Shown: positions 1 through 8,260, numbered from the stretch's first letter. The stretch: 39,079 nt of DNA from JAAFIP01 sp043774625 (GCA_043774625.1 JAYVTG010000110.1:1-39079), one strand, 5' to 3'. Made by a program: numbers and translations. Notes: generated by a model from the sequence alone, not told the origin.

Positions 1-307
1 GTTGTTGTGCCAGCGCGGTGGCTTTTTCGTCCACGATCAGGCTTTCCAAACCCTCGCACATCTGCGCACGCCGCAGTGCGGCGCTGGGGTCCCCACGAGA
101 AATCTCGCTAATGACCATGCCTGAGATCACGGCATCAAAACTCTCAGACCGCAGCTCCCACCACTGGCGCGTAAATTCTTGACGCGCTACCACCAAAAAA
201 TCACGACTGGGGCGAGCTGTGAGATAACTGATGACGGAGGTTTCTACGTAAACTCGGGGTTTAATAGCCAGATTGTAGACACTGAAATCAGCTCCGCTCG
301 AAATCAC
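1..307 (-). CDS. PIN-domain (VapC-like) protein, C-terminus cut by window edge
   Basis: This minus-strand frame is open to the window edge, so the C-terminal part is missing. It contains the stretch KPRVYVETSVISYLTARPSR, the typical first strand of PIN-domain toxins, with the first catalytic Asp replaced by Glu (VET), which is common in this subgroup. WWELR and SEISRGDP follow, where the second acidic site is expected. Members are Mg-dependent ribonucleases, usually paired with an antitoxin. No antitoxin gene is visible upstream (308-551). The start is uncertain: the only in-frame start after the upstream stop is GTG at 307, with no good ribosome binding site, and it adds about 14 residues before the conserved KPRVY. 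Family is clear; activity is inferred. Confidence 0.7.
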   Translation of the reverse strand, partial: MISSGADFSVYNLAIKPRVYVETSVISYLTARPSRDFLVVARQEFTRQWWELRSESFDAVISGMVISEISRGDPSAALRRAQMCEGLESLIVDEKATALAQQ

Positions 308-341
308 TGGTTTTTAATGCTGGATACGGCTGTAGCAATTA

Positions 342-374
342 TGGAATATGCGTGAGCAGCTATTATTTATGTAG
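342..374 (+). repeat. Two-hairpin element, copy 1 (left end degenerate)
   Basis: Contains GGAATATGCG, GAGCAGCTA and a terminal TAG arm of the repeat family described in the findings, but lacks the leading CCAGCG. It is the only intergenic copy that does not follow a gene 3' end; it lies upstream of the PIN gene. Confidence 0.75.
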
Positions 375-487
375 TAGAAGGAGGGATGCAGAATAATTGT
401 GTTCTGACCCTGATTACCCTCGAAGGCTAGGATCTTACAAACGTGTTGTTTTCCGCTATTGGCAGTAACTATTAGCCTGCCCGCATA

Positions 488-526
488 CTATGTATTTAAT
501 AGCTGCTCGCGCATATTCTGCGCTGG
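488..526 (-). repeat. Two-hairpin element, copy 2
   Basis: Read on the minus strand it begins CCAGCGCAGAATATGCGC and ends with the CTATT...ATAG hairpin. Stem 1 (GCGCA/TGCGC) is perfect. It lies 25 nt after the purD stop, in sense orientation to purD. Confidence 0.9.
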
Positions 527-551
527 CTACAGGTAGTTTCAGCAGATAAAT

Positions 552-1859
552 CTATCGCTTAACCGCCCGATACCCAATGTCAGTGCGGTATTGCATCCCA
601 TCAAACTGGATATTTTTAGCCACTTCGTAAACACGTTGCTGCGCCTGCTTGACGGTGTCTGCCAGCGCGGTAACGCATAGCACGCGGCCACCGCTGGTGA
701 CGGTTTTGCCGTCCTGCGTGGCGGTGCCTGCATGAAAGACCACCACGTCGTCGCCAATGGACGAGTCCGCTTTGGGCAGCCCAGTAATCACGTCTCCCTT
801 GCGTGGGCTCATGGGGTAACCGTGCGCGGCCAGCACCGTGCCCAGGGCTACGCGGCGGTCCCAGTCCAGTTCGATGCTGTCCAGTTTGCCGTCGGCAGCG
901 GCCACCATCACATCTACCAGGTCAGACTTGAGGCGCATCATGATCGGCTGCGTTTCGGGGTCGCCCATGCGGCAGTTAAATTCTAGGGTTTTGACGTGGC
1001 CATCGGGAGTGATCATCAACCCTGCATACAGAAAACCCGTGTACACCATGCCGTCTTTTTCCATGCCCTTGATGGTGGGCATGATGACTTCGCGCATGGC
1101 GCGGGCATGCACCTGGGGCGTGACCACCGGCGCAGGCGAATACGCGCCCATGCCGCCCGTGTTGGGGCCTAGGTCACCGTCCAGCAGGCGTTTGTGGTCT
1201 TGGCTGGTAGCCAGTGCGGTGACGTTTTTGCCGTCGCACAGCACGATAAAGCTGGCTTCTTCACCCTGCAAAAATTCTTCGATGACGACGCGGGCCACGG
1301 CCACGCCATCTTCGCCCGCGTTGTGCACCACGCCCAGCGTATTGTCCAGCAGCATAAAGTCCACGGCTTCATGTGCCTCCTGCAACGTCATAGCTACCAC
1401 CACGCCCTTGCCTGCGGCCAGGCCGTCGGCCTTCACCACAATCGGTGCGCCCTTTTTGTCGATATACGCATGCGCCGCCGCCGTGTCGGTAAAGGTTTCA
1501 AACTCGGCTGTAGGAATGGCGTGGCGCTGCATGAAGGCTTTGCTAAACGCCTTGGAGCTTTCGAGTTGCGCGGCAGCCTTGGTCGGGCCAAAGATGCGCA
1601 AGCCGTGTGCGCGAAACTCGTCCACTACCCCCGCAGCCAACGGTGCCTCGGGGCCTACCACGGTCAATGCTATTTTATTAGTAGCTGCCCACGCACGTAA
1701 TTCGGCCACATCCGTGATATTTAGGTTCTCTAGCCGCTTGTCCAGCGCCGTACCCCCGTTACCGGGAGCCACGTAAATCTTTTGCACTTTGTTCGATTGC
1801 GCCAGCTTCCAGGCCAGTGCATGCTCGCGGCCACCGCCGCCTATGACTAGCACGTTCAT
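552..1859 (-). CDS. purD: Phosphoribosylamine--glycine ligase (GAR synthetase)
   Basis: Cytoplasmic ATP-grasp enzyme that joins 5-phosphoribosylamine and glycine, using ATP, in the second step of de novo purine synthesis. The 435 residues match the usual PurD length. The N-terminus MNVLVIGGGGREHALAWKL is the family's nucleotide-binding loop. GPEAPLAAGV, KADGLAAGKGV (ATP-grasp), LDGDLGPNTGGMGAYSP and NCRMGDPETQ are the PurD signature blocks in order. Its ATG overlaps the TGA of the upstream yebC-type gene by 4 bp, which suggests translational coupling. Residues 53-64 (ELRAWAATNKIA) are encoded by DNA resembling the window's two-hairpin repeat, although the protein aligns there without any length change. 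Identification is secure. Confidence 0.97.
   Translation of the reverse strand: MNVLVIGGGGREHALAWKLAQSNKVQKIYVAPGNGGTALDKRLENLNITDVAELRAWAATNKIALTVVGPEAPLAAGVVDEFRAHGLRIFGPTKAAAQLESSKAFSKAFMQRHAIPTAEFETFTDTAAAHAYIDKKGAPIVVKADGLAAGKGVVVAMTLQEAHEAVDFMLLDNTLGVVHNAGEDGVAVARVVIEEFLQGEEASFIVLCDGKNVTALATSQDHKRLLDGDLGPNTGGMGAYSPAPVVTPQVHARAMREVIMPTIKGMEKDGMVYTGFLYAGLMITPDGHVKTLEFNCRMGDPETQPIMMRLKSDLVDVMVAAADGKLDSIELDWDRRVALGTVLAAHGYPMSPRKGDVITGLPKADSSIGDDVVVFHAGTATQDGKTVTSGGRVLCVTALADTVKQAQQRVYEVAKNIQFDGMQYRTDIGYRAVKR
1668..1703 (-). repeat. Possible two-hairpin-element-like sequence inside purD
   Basis: On the coding strand purD reads GGGCAGCTACTAATAAAATAGCA here, interrupted for clarity as GGGCAGCTACT-AATAAAATAGCA. 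This matches the second half of the intergenic repeat (GCAGCTA, AT-rich loop, ATAGCA), preceded by GAATTACGTGCG. From memory, E. coli PurD has the same length in this stretch, so an insertion is not supported. It may be a chance match or a conversion. Confidence 0.3.
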
Positions 1860-2581
1860 AACAAGATTTCCGCGTTGTGGTACACGGCTTGCGTGTCGTC
1901 CATGTCTTCCAAAATATCCAGCAGCTTTTGCATGCGGGCAGCATCGTCACCGCTTAAGGGAATGGTGTTCTCGGGGCGCATGGTGATTTCGGCTATCTCG
2001 GGTTTGAAGCCCGCAGCCTCCAAAGCGTTTTTCACCACCTCAAAATCGGTGTAATCGGTCAGCACTTCTAGGCCGCCTTCGTCGTCGGTAATCACGTCTT
2101 GTGCGCCAGCTTCCAGCGCCACTTCCATCACCTTGTCTTCATTGGCACCGGGGGCCAGCAAAATCTGCCCGCAGTGCTTGAACTGAAAGGCCACCGAGCC
2201 TTCGGTGCCCATATTGCCGCCGTGCTTGCTAAAGGCAAAGCGCACTTCGGCCACCGTGCGCACCTTGTTGTCGGTCATGGTGTCCACGATGATCGCCGCG
2301 CCGCCAATGCCATAGCCTTCGTAGCGAATTTCCTCAAAGTGCACGCCTTCCAGGTTGCCGGTGGCTTTGTCGATGTTGCGTTTTACGGTGTCCGCCGGCA
2401 TGTTGGCCGCCTTGGCTTTGTCTACCGCCAGGCGCAGGCGCGGGTTAGCGCTCAAGTCGCCGCCGCCCATGCGGGCGGCCACCATGATTTCGCGCACCAC
2501 GCGGGTCCAGATTCTTTGACGCTTTTCGTCCTGCCTACCCTTGCGGTGCTGAATATTTGCCCATTTACTATGGCCTGCCAT
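1856..2581 (-). CDS. yebC: YebC/PmpR-type transcriptional or translational regulator
   Basis: The 241-residue protein starts MAGHSKWANIQHRKGRQD, the hallmark N-terminus of the YebC/PmpR (TACO1) family. An in-frame extension upstream is rejected because it precedes this conserved start. Later blocks AARMGGGDLSANPRLRLA, YEGYGIGG and FSKHGGNMGTEGSVAF are also typical. Family members bind DNA or act at the ribosome on difficult proline stretches; which applies here cannot be told. The gene is followed by purD with a 4-bp ATGA overlap, so the two are probably cotranscribed. The region upstream carries a long inverted repeat (2632-2760). Confidence 0.95.
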   Translation of the reverse strand: MAGHSKWANIQHRKGRQDEKRQRIWTRVVREIMVAARMGGGDLSANPRLRLAVDKAKAANMPADTVKRNIDKATGNLEGVHFEEIRYEGYGIGGAAIIVDTMTDNKVRTVAEVRFAFSKHGGNMGTEGSVAFQFKHCGQILLAPGANEDKVMEVALEAGAQDVITDDEGGLEVLTDYTDFEVVKNALEAAGFKPEIAEITMRPENTIPLSGDDAARMQKLLDILEDMDDTQAVYHNAEILL

Positions 2582-2631
2582 GTTTGATCTTTCTATACTT
2601 TGCTGTTGGGGTTGAAGACAGGGGAATTTTT

Positions 2632-2760
2632 GAACGCGAAAGGCGCGAAATTTACGCGAAAGTCGCGAAAGAAAATACAAAATATTCGGGTCTATTGCCT
2701 TTGTATTTTTTTGGATTTAATTTTTGCGTCTTTCGCGTAAGTTTCGCGTTTTTCGCGTTC
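2632..2760. repeat. Large inverted repeat built of CGCGAAA units
   Basis: The left arm (2632-2662) and right arm (2730-2760) are each 31 bp. They are inverted copies with three mismatches, and each is made of repeated GCGAAA/TTTCGCG units. A second inverted pair, AAAATACAAA (2672-2681) and TTTGTATTTT (2700-2709), sits inside. The element fills most of the gap between the divergent yebC-type and YjgR-like genes. It could be a miniature transposable element or a regulator-binding region; no transposase gene is present. Confidence 0.85.
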
Positions 2761-2818
2761 GGCTGTTAAATTCGTCTTCTAATCCGTTGTTACCCCATTG
2801 TACTTTTCGAGGCCCACC

Positions 2819-4363
2819 ATGACTGAACCCATTTTGATTGCCAAAAATAAAGATGTCGAGTGCTTCCTGCGGCCCGACAAAGCCAACCGCCACGGTTTGA
2901 TTACAGGTGCCACGGGTACGGGCAAAACCATTACCCTGCAAACCATGGCCGAGGGCTTTTCGCGCATTGGCGTGCCGGTTTTTATGGCCGACGTGAAAGG
3001 CGACCTGACCGGCATCTCGCAAAAAGGTGTTTTAAGCGAAAAACTGCTTAAAGTCCTTTCAGAACGTGCGCTGGCAGCTCCTGAATCTGTAGCGTACCCA
3101 TCCACACTGTGGGACGTTTTTGGCCAGCATGGCCACCCCGTGCGTGCCACCGTGAGCGACCTGGGCCCCCTGCTTTTGGCCCGCATGCTCAATTTGAACG
3201 AAACCCAGGCGGGCGTGCTGCAGCTGGTCTTCAAAATAGCCGACGACCAGGGCCTGCTGCTGCTGGACATGAAAGACCTGCGCGCCATGTGCCAATATGT
3301 GGGCGACAACGCTTCGCAGTTCACCACCGAATACGGCAACGTCAGCGCCGCCAGCATTGGTGCCATCCAGCGCAGCCTGTTGCAAATTGACGAGCAAGGC
3401 GGCGACCAGTTTTTTGGTGAGCCCATGCTCAATATTGCTGACTTTATGTAAACCACGGACGGCAAAGGCGTCATCAATATTCTGGCCGCAGACAAACTGC
3501 TGAACGCGCCCCGCCTGTACGCCACCTTTTTGCTGTGGCTGCTGAGCGAGCTGTACGAAGCGCTGCCCGAGGTGGGCGACCTGGACAAACCCAAACTCGT
3601 CTTTTTCTTTGACGAGGCGCATTTGCTGTTTAACGACGCACCCAAGGCCCTGCTGGAGCGCATTGAACTGGTGGTGCGACTGGTGCGCAGCAAGGCCGTG
3701 GGCGTGTATTTTGTGACGCAAAACCCGCTGGACATCCCCGACAGCGTGCTGGCCCAGTTGGGCAACCGCGTGCAACACGCCCTGCGCGCCTTCACCCCGC
3801 GCGACCAAAAGGCCGTAAAGGCAGCGGCCGACACCATGCGGCAAAACCCGGGTTTGGACATTGCCACCGCCATCACCGAACTGGCCGTGGGTGAGGCCCT
3901 GGTCAGCTTTCTGGACGAAAAAGGCCGCCCCAGCGTGACCGAGCGCGTGTATGTGCTGCCGCCGGGCAGCCAGATCGGCCCCATCTCGCCCGAACAGCGC
4001 ACAACCTTGATTGCCAATTCCATCGTGGCAGGCGTGTATGAAAAAACCGTAGACCGCGAATCTGCCTACGAAAAAATCAAGGGCCGCACAGAAACCAAGC
4101 TGGATAACGCAGCCGCTACCCCAGCGGGCACGGCTTCTACAGGCTCTGGCGCACCCGCAGAGCCCAGCATGCTGGACAAAGCCAAAGGCGCAGGCGGCGG
4201 CATTTTGGACAGCCTGAGCAACATCTTCACTGGCGGCGCCCGCCACACCCGCACCAGCGTAGGCGAACAAATCGTCAAAAGCGCCGCCAGCTCCATCGGG
4301 CGAGAAATTGGCAGGCAGGTTTTGCGTGGCGTGCTGGGCGGGATATTGGGTGGGCGGCGGTAG
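2819..4363 (+). pseudogene. YjgR/HerA-like ATPase (DUF853), interrupted by an in-frame TAA
   Basis: Read through, the frame would encode 514 residues, close to E. coli YjgR. The Walker A motif GATGTGKTITL lies near residue 30 and the Walker B motif LVFFFDEAHLLF near residue 265; RSKAVGVYFVTQNP and GNRVQHALRAFTP are family blocks. TAA at 3449-3451 (codon 211) falls exactly between ADFM and TTDGKGVINILAADKL, where the family is continuous, and the frame is the same on both sides. One substitution from CAA, AAA or GAA would explain it. No start with a ribosome binding site is seen just after the stop, so it is probably a recent pseudogene, an assembly error or, less likely, readthrough. The last part (from about residue 420) is low-complexity Ala/Gly/Ser-rich and ends in Gly-Arg. 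Confidence 0.85.
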
Positions 4364-4370
4364 GATGATC

Positions 4371-4402
4371 CGTAGTACAGAATAGTTTTTTCGTAGTACA
4401 AT
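4371..4402 (+). promoter_or_regulatory. Operator/promoter of the RHH-PIN module
   Basis: Two direct copies of CGTAGTACA (4371-4379 and 4392-4400) are spaced 21 bp apart, two helical turns, as expected for ribbon-helix-helix antitoxin binding. The second overlaps a -10-like TACAAT (4397-4402) that ends only 6 nt before the ATG, suggesting a leaderless transcript. Confidence 0.6.
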
Positions 4403-4408
4403 CATTCT

Positions 4409-4711
4409 ATGATGCATACACAACCTCTCTCTACCAATCCTCAATATCTCAGCCTGCGCCTGTCTGATGACGACTCGCGTTTGATAGAGTTTTTGCACGC
4501 CCAATCCGGGTTGAGCAAATCTGAGGTTGTCAAAAAGTCTTTGCGCCTGATGGCAGACCAACTCAGCAAAGAACAGCCCGAAAATGCCTTTACGGCAGGC
4601 ACTGGCCTTTTTGGCCGTCATGGCGACGCACAGCGTCAATCGGCCAACATCAAACACATCGTTCGCCAGCGCCTATCTGCCAAGCACAGCACGCAAGCAG
4701 CCCGCCCATAA
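4409..4711 (+). CDS. Ribbon-helix-helix antitoxin
   Basis: The 100-residue protein has a central block YLSLRLSDDDSRLIEFLHAQ followed by GLSKSEVVKKSLRLMADQL, a strand plus two helices typical of CopG/ribbon-helix-helix antitoxins. The C-terminal half, GLFGRHG onward, is the likely toxin-neutralising tail and includes a basic stretch IKHIVRQRL. The gene is followed 4 bp later by a PIN-domain gene, the usual antitoxin-toxin order. Promoter-proximal direct repeats suggest autoregulation. A second ATG directly follows the first (4412). The role is inferred from fold and context. Confidence 0.8.
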   Translation: MMHTQPLSTNPQYLSLRLSDDDSRLIEFLHAQSGLSKSEVVKKSLRLMADQLSKEQPENAFTAGTGLFGRHGDAQRQSANIKHIVRQRLSAKHSTQAARP

Positions 4712-4715
4712 ACCC

Positions 4716-5162
4716 ATGGCAAAGCTTGGCAAACCATTGGTGTTGGCAGACAGTGGGCCGCTAGCCGCCTTGTTCAACACCAAAGACCATTGGCATCAAC
4801 GCTCGCTGGCGTACTTTCAAACCCACGCGCCCCACACGCGCTTTCTCACCACGTGGGAGGTTGTCAGCGAAGTCATGTACTTTTTAGACTTCAGCGCCCA
4901 CGCGCAAGCCGACTTTTTGCAATGGCTACACCTGTGCCACGGCAACGGGTCGATGGACATAGCCGCGTTGGGCGTTGCCGACCTGCCCGGCCTGTCCACC
5001 ATGATGCGCAAATACTCAGACCGCCCTATGGATTTGGCCGATGCGTCCCTGGTCTGGCTGGCCAATAAAGCCGAAGTCACCGACATCATCACCATCGACC
5101 GTGCTGATTTTTCTGTTTACCGTACCTACAAGCGTAAGGCTTTCAAGAACGTGTTTGTTTGA
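4716..5162 (+). CDS. PIN-domain toxin (VapC-like ribonuclease)
   Basis: The 148-residue protein starts MAKLGKPLVLADSGPLAALF, with the first PIN Asp in LADSGPL. It continues with TTWEVVSEVMYFL (Glu of the active site), MDLADASLVWLA (third acidic site) and DIITIDRADFSVYR. Upstream in-frame codons inside the antitoxin gene are rejected because the PIN fold begins at LVLADSG. The start lies 4 bp after the antitoxin stop, so translation is probably coupled. The predicted role is an RNA-cutting toxin held inactive by the upstream antitoxin. Confidence 0.85.
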   Translation: MAKLGKPLVLADSGPLAALFNTKDHWHQRSLAYFQTHAPHTRFLTTWEVVSEVMYFLDFSAHAQADFLQWLHLCHGNGSMDIAALGVADLPGLSTMMRKYSDRPMDLADASLVWLANKAEVTDIITIDRADFSVYRTYKRKAFKNVFV

Positions 5163-5199
5163 CCATTCAACTATCCATCAAAGTACAAAGAGACACCCC

Positions 5200-8139
5200 A
5201 TGCCCCTGAGTTGGAGCGAAATCCGTGACCGCGCTGTCACCTTTAGCCGCGAATATGCCCAAGCTGCAAGCGAAAAGTCGCTCAGCCAGCAGTACTGGCG
5301 CGACTTTTTCAACGTGTTTGGCGTAGACGGCAAAAAGGTCTCAAGCTACGAGGCGCAGGTCAAGCTGGCGCGGGCACAGGGCAAGTTCAGCCACGGCTGG
5401 ATCGACGTTTTTTGGCGCGGCAAGCTCTTGATCGAGATGAAAAGCGCGGGCCAAAACCTGGAACGCGCCTATGCGCAGGCGCTGGAATATTTTGACAATT
5501 TGCCCGAACGCGACCTGCCCCGCTACATCCTGGTTTGCGATTTTCAAAACTTTCACCTGTACGACCTGCAAACCCACACCGAAAAGCGCTTTGCCCTGAA
5601 AGATTTGGCTAAAAACATTCGCGCTTTTGGCTTTATTCCGGGGTACGAAGTGCAAACCATTGCGCCGCAAGACCCCGTCAACATCAAAGCGGCTGAACGC
5701 ATGGGCAAGCTGCATGACCAGCTCAAGGCCAGCGGCTACGGCGACGCAAGCAACGGTAAAGACCTGGAAGTACTGCTGGTGCGCCTGCTGTTTTGTCTGT
5801 TTGCCGACGACACCGGCATTTTTCAGCCCGCAGGCAGCTTTAAGGACTTGCTGGACGAACTAAAAGACCCCAGCGACGTAGGCCGCAGCATCAACGAACT
5901 GTTTGAAGTGCTCAACACGGCAGAGGACAAACGCCAGCGCAGCCACCAAGAGAACTACAAGGCTTTCAGGTACATCAACGGCAAGCTGTTTGCCGACCGC
6001 ATTGCCACCGCCGCGTTTGACGGCCCCATGCGCGAAGCTTTGCTAGAGGCCGCTGCGCTGGACTGGAGCAGCATCAGCCCGGCCATCTTTGGCGCGCTGT
6101 TTCAGTCCATCATGGACGGTGTGGCCCGCCGCAACCTGGGCGCGCACTACACCAGCGAAGAAAACATCCTCAAGCTCATCAAACCCTTATTTTTAGACGA
6201 GCTATGGGCAGAATTTAGCCGCGTCAAAGGCAACCGCAATCGCCTGTTTGAATTTCACAAACGCCTGCGCACCCTTACGTTTTTTGACCCCGCCTGCGGC
6301 TGCGGCAACTTTCTGGTCATCACCTACCGCGAGCTGCGCAAGCTCGAAGTCGAGATACTACGCACCGCCTACGGCAGCGGCCAGCAAATGCTGGACGTGC
6401 ACACCTTCACCACGGTAGACGTAGACCAGTTTTACGGCATAGAAATAGAAGAATTCCCCGCGCAAATTGCGCAAGTGGCCCTGTGGCTAACCGACCATCA
6501 GATGAACCGCGCCCTGAGTGACGAGTTTGGCAAATACTTCGACCGCCTGCCGCTGAAAAGCACCCCCCACATTCGCCACGGCAACGCCTTGCAGATCGAC
6601 TGGGAGGGCGTGCTGCCTGCGGGGCAATGCAGCTATGTGCTGGGGAATCCGCCGTTTGTGGGGAAGAAAGAGCAAAGCATTGCGCAGAAAGCCGTTTTTG
6701 AGCCGATCATGCGCGACCTCAAAGGCGCTGGCGTGTTGGACTTTGTAGCCGCCTGGTACGTCAAAGCCGCCAAGTACATGAAAGGCGGATTCACGCCGCC
6801 AGAGCCAACAAAGGAAAACTGGGGTCAGATCCCAATTCAGGAAGGCCATCGCGCCGAAGTGCGTAACGTACCAACGAAATTGGGTTCTGACCCCACTTTT
6901 CCGCTCTCACCGCAGACTGCTCCACGTGCCGCCTTCGTCTCCACCAACAGCATCACTCAAGGCGAACAAGTCGGCGTGCTCTGGAGTTGGATGCTCGCCC
7001 AAGGCATCAAAATTCACTTCGCCCATCGCACTTTCCGCTGGAGCAATGAGGCCTCAGGCAAAGCAGCCGTTCATTGCGTAATTGTTGGCTTTGGTATGCT
7101 CAATGAGTCAAACAAAAAAATCTATGCGTATCAGGACATAAAAGGAGAAGCTGAAGCCACAGCGGCCAATCACATTAATCCATATCTTGTAGATGCTGCG
7201 GATATATTGCTCGAACGCAGATCGCGAACAATTTGCCCAGTACCACAAATGGTGGAAGGAATTACTCCTCTAGACAATGGAATACTTGCATTCACCAAAG
7301 AGGAGCAAGACGAATTCATCCAACTTGAACCATCATCTGCAAAGTGGTTTAAACCGTGGTTGACAGGCAATGATTTCATTAATAATCAAACAAAATACTG
7401 TCTTTGGCTTTCCAAGGCTTTGCCAACAGACCTGAAGTCCATGCCACACGTAATGGCGCGACTCCAACAGGTACGTGATTTCCGAGAAAATAGCAAATCT
7501 TCGCAAAAATTCGCTGCCACCCCTTGGTTGTTTAGAGAGACGAGTATTCCCAAAAAGTTCTTACTCATCCCGAAAACCAGCTCAGAAAAACGTGCCTTCT
7601 TCCCGATGGGTTTTGTAGAAGGCGGGGTGCCGACCAACTCAGCGTTGTACCTTGCTGATGCGACGCTATTTCACTTTGGAATCCTAGCTAGTACCATGCA
7701 CAACGCTTGGATGCGAGCAGTGTGTGGCCGCTTAGAAAGCCGCTACCGCTACTCCAAAGACATCGTCTACAACAACTTCCCCTGGCCAAATTTAGAAGAA
7801 AAACAGCCCGTAGCCAGCACCAAATATGCGCAAGCAGCTCCTAAATCAGGAGCAAAGCAAGCCGTAGAAACCGCCGCCCAAGCCGTTCTCGACGCCCGCA
7901 CCCAGTTTCCGGGCAGCTCGCTGGCCGACCTGTACGACCCGCTCACCATGCCGCCGCTACTGGTCAAAGCCCACCAAAAGCTGGACGCCGCAGTAGACAA
8001 AGCCTATGAGCAGCACGGCGCCGTGCCCGGCAAAAAGAGCTACAAAAACGATGCCGAGCGTGTCGCTTACCTGTTTGAGCTGTACCAGCGCCTCACCAGC
8101 CTGCTACCCACCGAAGTTACCAAGAAAAAACGCCGCTAG
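5200..8139 (+). CDS. MmeI-like single-chain restriction-modification protein
   Basis: 979 residues. The start ATG gives MPLSWSEIRDRAVTFSREY, the usual N-terminus of this family; an upstream extension overlaps the toxin gene and is rejected. The N-terminal nuclease has D69 (GWIDVFW) and E79-x-K81 (LIEMKSAG), a PD-(D/E)XK site. A helical spacer leads to the methyltransferase domain with FFDPACGCGNF (about 361-371, SAM site) and NPPF (483-486, adenine N6 catalysis). A target-recognition region follows, where KSRYRYSKDIVYNNFPWP-like spacing is seen (SRYRYSKDIVYNNFPWPN), then a C-terminal domain. Two repeats are embedded in frame: a 90-bp inverted repeat at residues 538-568 and a two-hairpin element at 872-886. 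Activity after these insertions is unknown. The 3' end is duplicated at 9557-9868. Confidence 0.9.
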   Translation: MPLSWSEIRDRAVTFSREYAQAASEKSLSQQYWRDFFNVFGVDGKKVSSYEAQVKLARAQGKFSHGWIDVFWRGKLLIEMKSAGQNLERAYAQALEYFDNLPERDLPRYILVCDFQNFHLYDLQTHTEKRFALKDLAKNIRAFGFIPGYEVQTIAPQDPVNIKAAERMGKLHDQLKASGYGDASNGKDLEVLLVRLLFCLFADDTGIFQPAGSFKDLLDELKDPSDVGRSINELFEVLNTAEDKRQRSHQENYKAFRYINGKLFADRIATAAFDGPMREALLEAAALDWSSISPAIFGALFQSIMDGVARRNLGAHYTSEENILKLIKPLFLDELWAEFSRVKGNRNRLFEFHKRLRTLTFFDPACGCGNFLVITYRELRKLEVEILRTAYGSGQQMLDVHTFTTVDVDQFYGIEIEEFPAQIAQVALWLTDHQMNRALSDEFGKYFDRLPLKSTPHIRHGNALQIDWEGVLPAGQCSYVLGNPPFVGKKEQSIAQKAVFEPIMRDLKGAGVLDFVAAWYVKAAKYMKGGFTPPEPTKENWGQIPIQEGHRAEVRNVPTKLGSDPTFPLSPQTAPRAAFVSTNSITQGEQVGVLWSWMLAQGIKIHFAHRTFRWSNEASGKAAVHCVIVGFGMLNESNKKIYAYQDIKGEAEATAANHINPYLVDAADILLERRSRTICPVPQMVEGITPLDNGILAFTKEEQDEFIQLEPSSAKWFKPWLTGNDFINNQTKYCLWLSKALPTDLKSMPHVMARLQQVRDFRENSKSSQKFAATPWLFRETSIPKKFLLIPKTSSEKRAFFPMGFVEGGVPTNSALYLADATLFHFGILASTMHNAWMRAVCGRLESRYRYSKDIVYNNFPWPNLEEKQPVASTKYAQAAPKSGAKQAVETAAQAVLDARTQFPGSSLADLYDPLTMPPLLVKAHQKLDAAVDKAYEQHGAVPGKKSYKNDAERVAYLFELYQRLTSLLPTEVTKKKRR
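6813..6902. repeat. In-frame inverted-repeat element inside the MmeI-like gene
   Basis: Arms 6813-6837 and 6878-6902 are 25 bp each with two mismatches and contain GGGGTCAGA/TCTGACCCC and CCCAATT/AATTGGG. The spacer is 40 bp. The whole 90 bp equals 30 codons without a stop, so the reading frame survives. It sits between AAKYMKGG and RAAFVSTNSITQGEQ, which are close together in the family. The arms resemble GGGGTCAGA-type REP palindromes (from memory). Confidence 0.85.
7814..7855 (+). repeat. Two-hairpin element copy inside the MmeI-like coding sequence
   Basis: Reads CCAGC, AAATATGCGCAAGCAGCT, then CCTAAATCAGGAGCAA. The first half matches the intergenic family almost exactly. The second hairpin is GCTCCT/AGGAGC instead of GCTATT/AATAGC, so both arms changed while pairing was kept. 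Codes for STKYAQAAPKSGAKQ between the recognition region and the C-terminal domain. Confidence 0.85.
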
Positions 8140-8182
8140 CCAGCGTGGAATATGCGTAAGCAGCTATTTATTCAATAGCAAT
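8140..8182 (+). repeat. Two-hairpin element, copy 3
   Basis: Starts on the base right after the TAG stop of the MmeI-like gene, with CCAGCGTGGAATATGCG and a CTATT...AATAG hairpin. Sense orientation. Confidence 0.95.
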
Positions 8183-8198
8183 TAACAATGAAAATAGC

Positions 8199-8227
8199 TG
8201 TACAAAAAATCAGTGTTTAGCTATAAT
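8199..8227 (+). promoter_or_regulatory. Candidate sigma-70 promoter for the 8261-9091 gene
   Basis: A perfect TATAAT at 8222-8227 lies 17 bp after TGTACA (8199-8204). It sits 34 nt before the start of the next gene and just after the two-hairpin element. Confidence 0.55.
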
Positions 8228-8260
8228 TGGGTATCTTTTTGCAACGAAAGTCCAAAATTT

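Noticed and set aside
395..419. AATTGTGTTCTGACCC resembles one arm of the inverted repeat in the MmeI-like gene.
   Set aside because: Only one arm is present and the match covers about 14 bases, too little to call a copy.
838..1776. Long open frame on the plus strand opposite purD.
   Set aside because: It is antisense to a secure gene, with no recognisable family or start signal.
2779..4657. Two long minus-strand open frames opposite the YjgR-like gene.
   Set aside because: They mirror GC-biased codon use of the sense gene and have no domain similarity.
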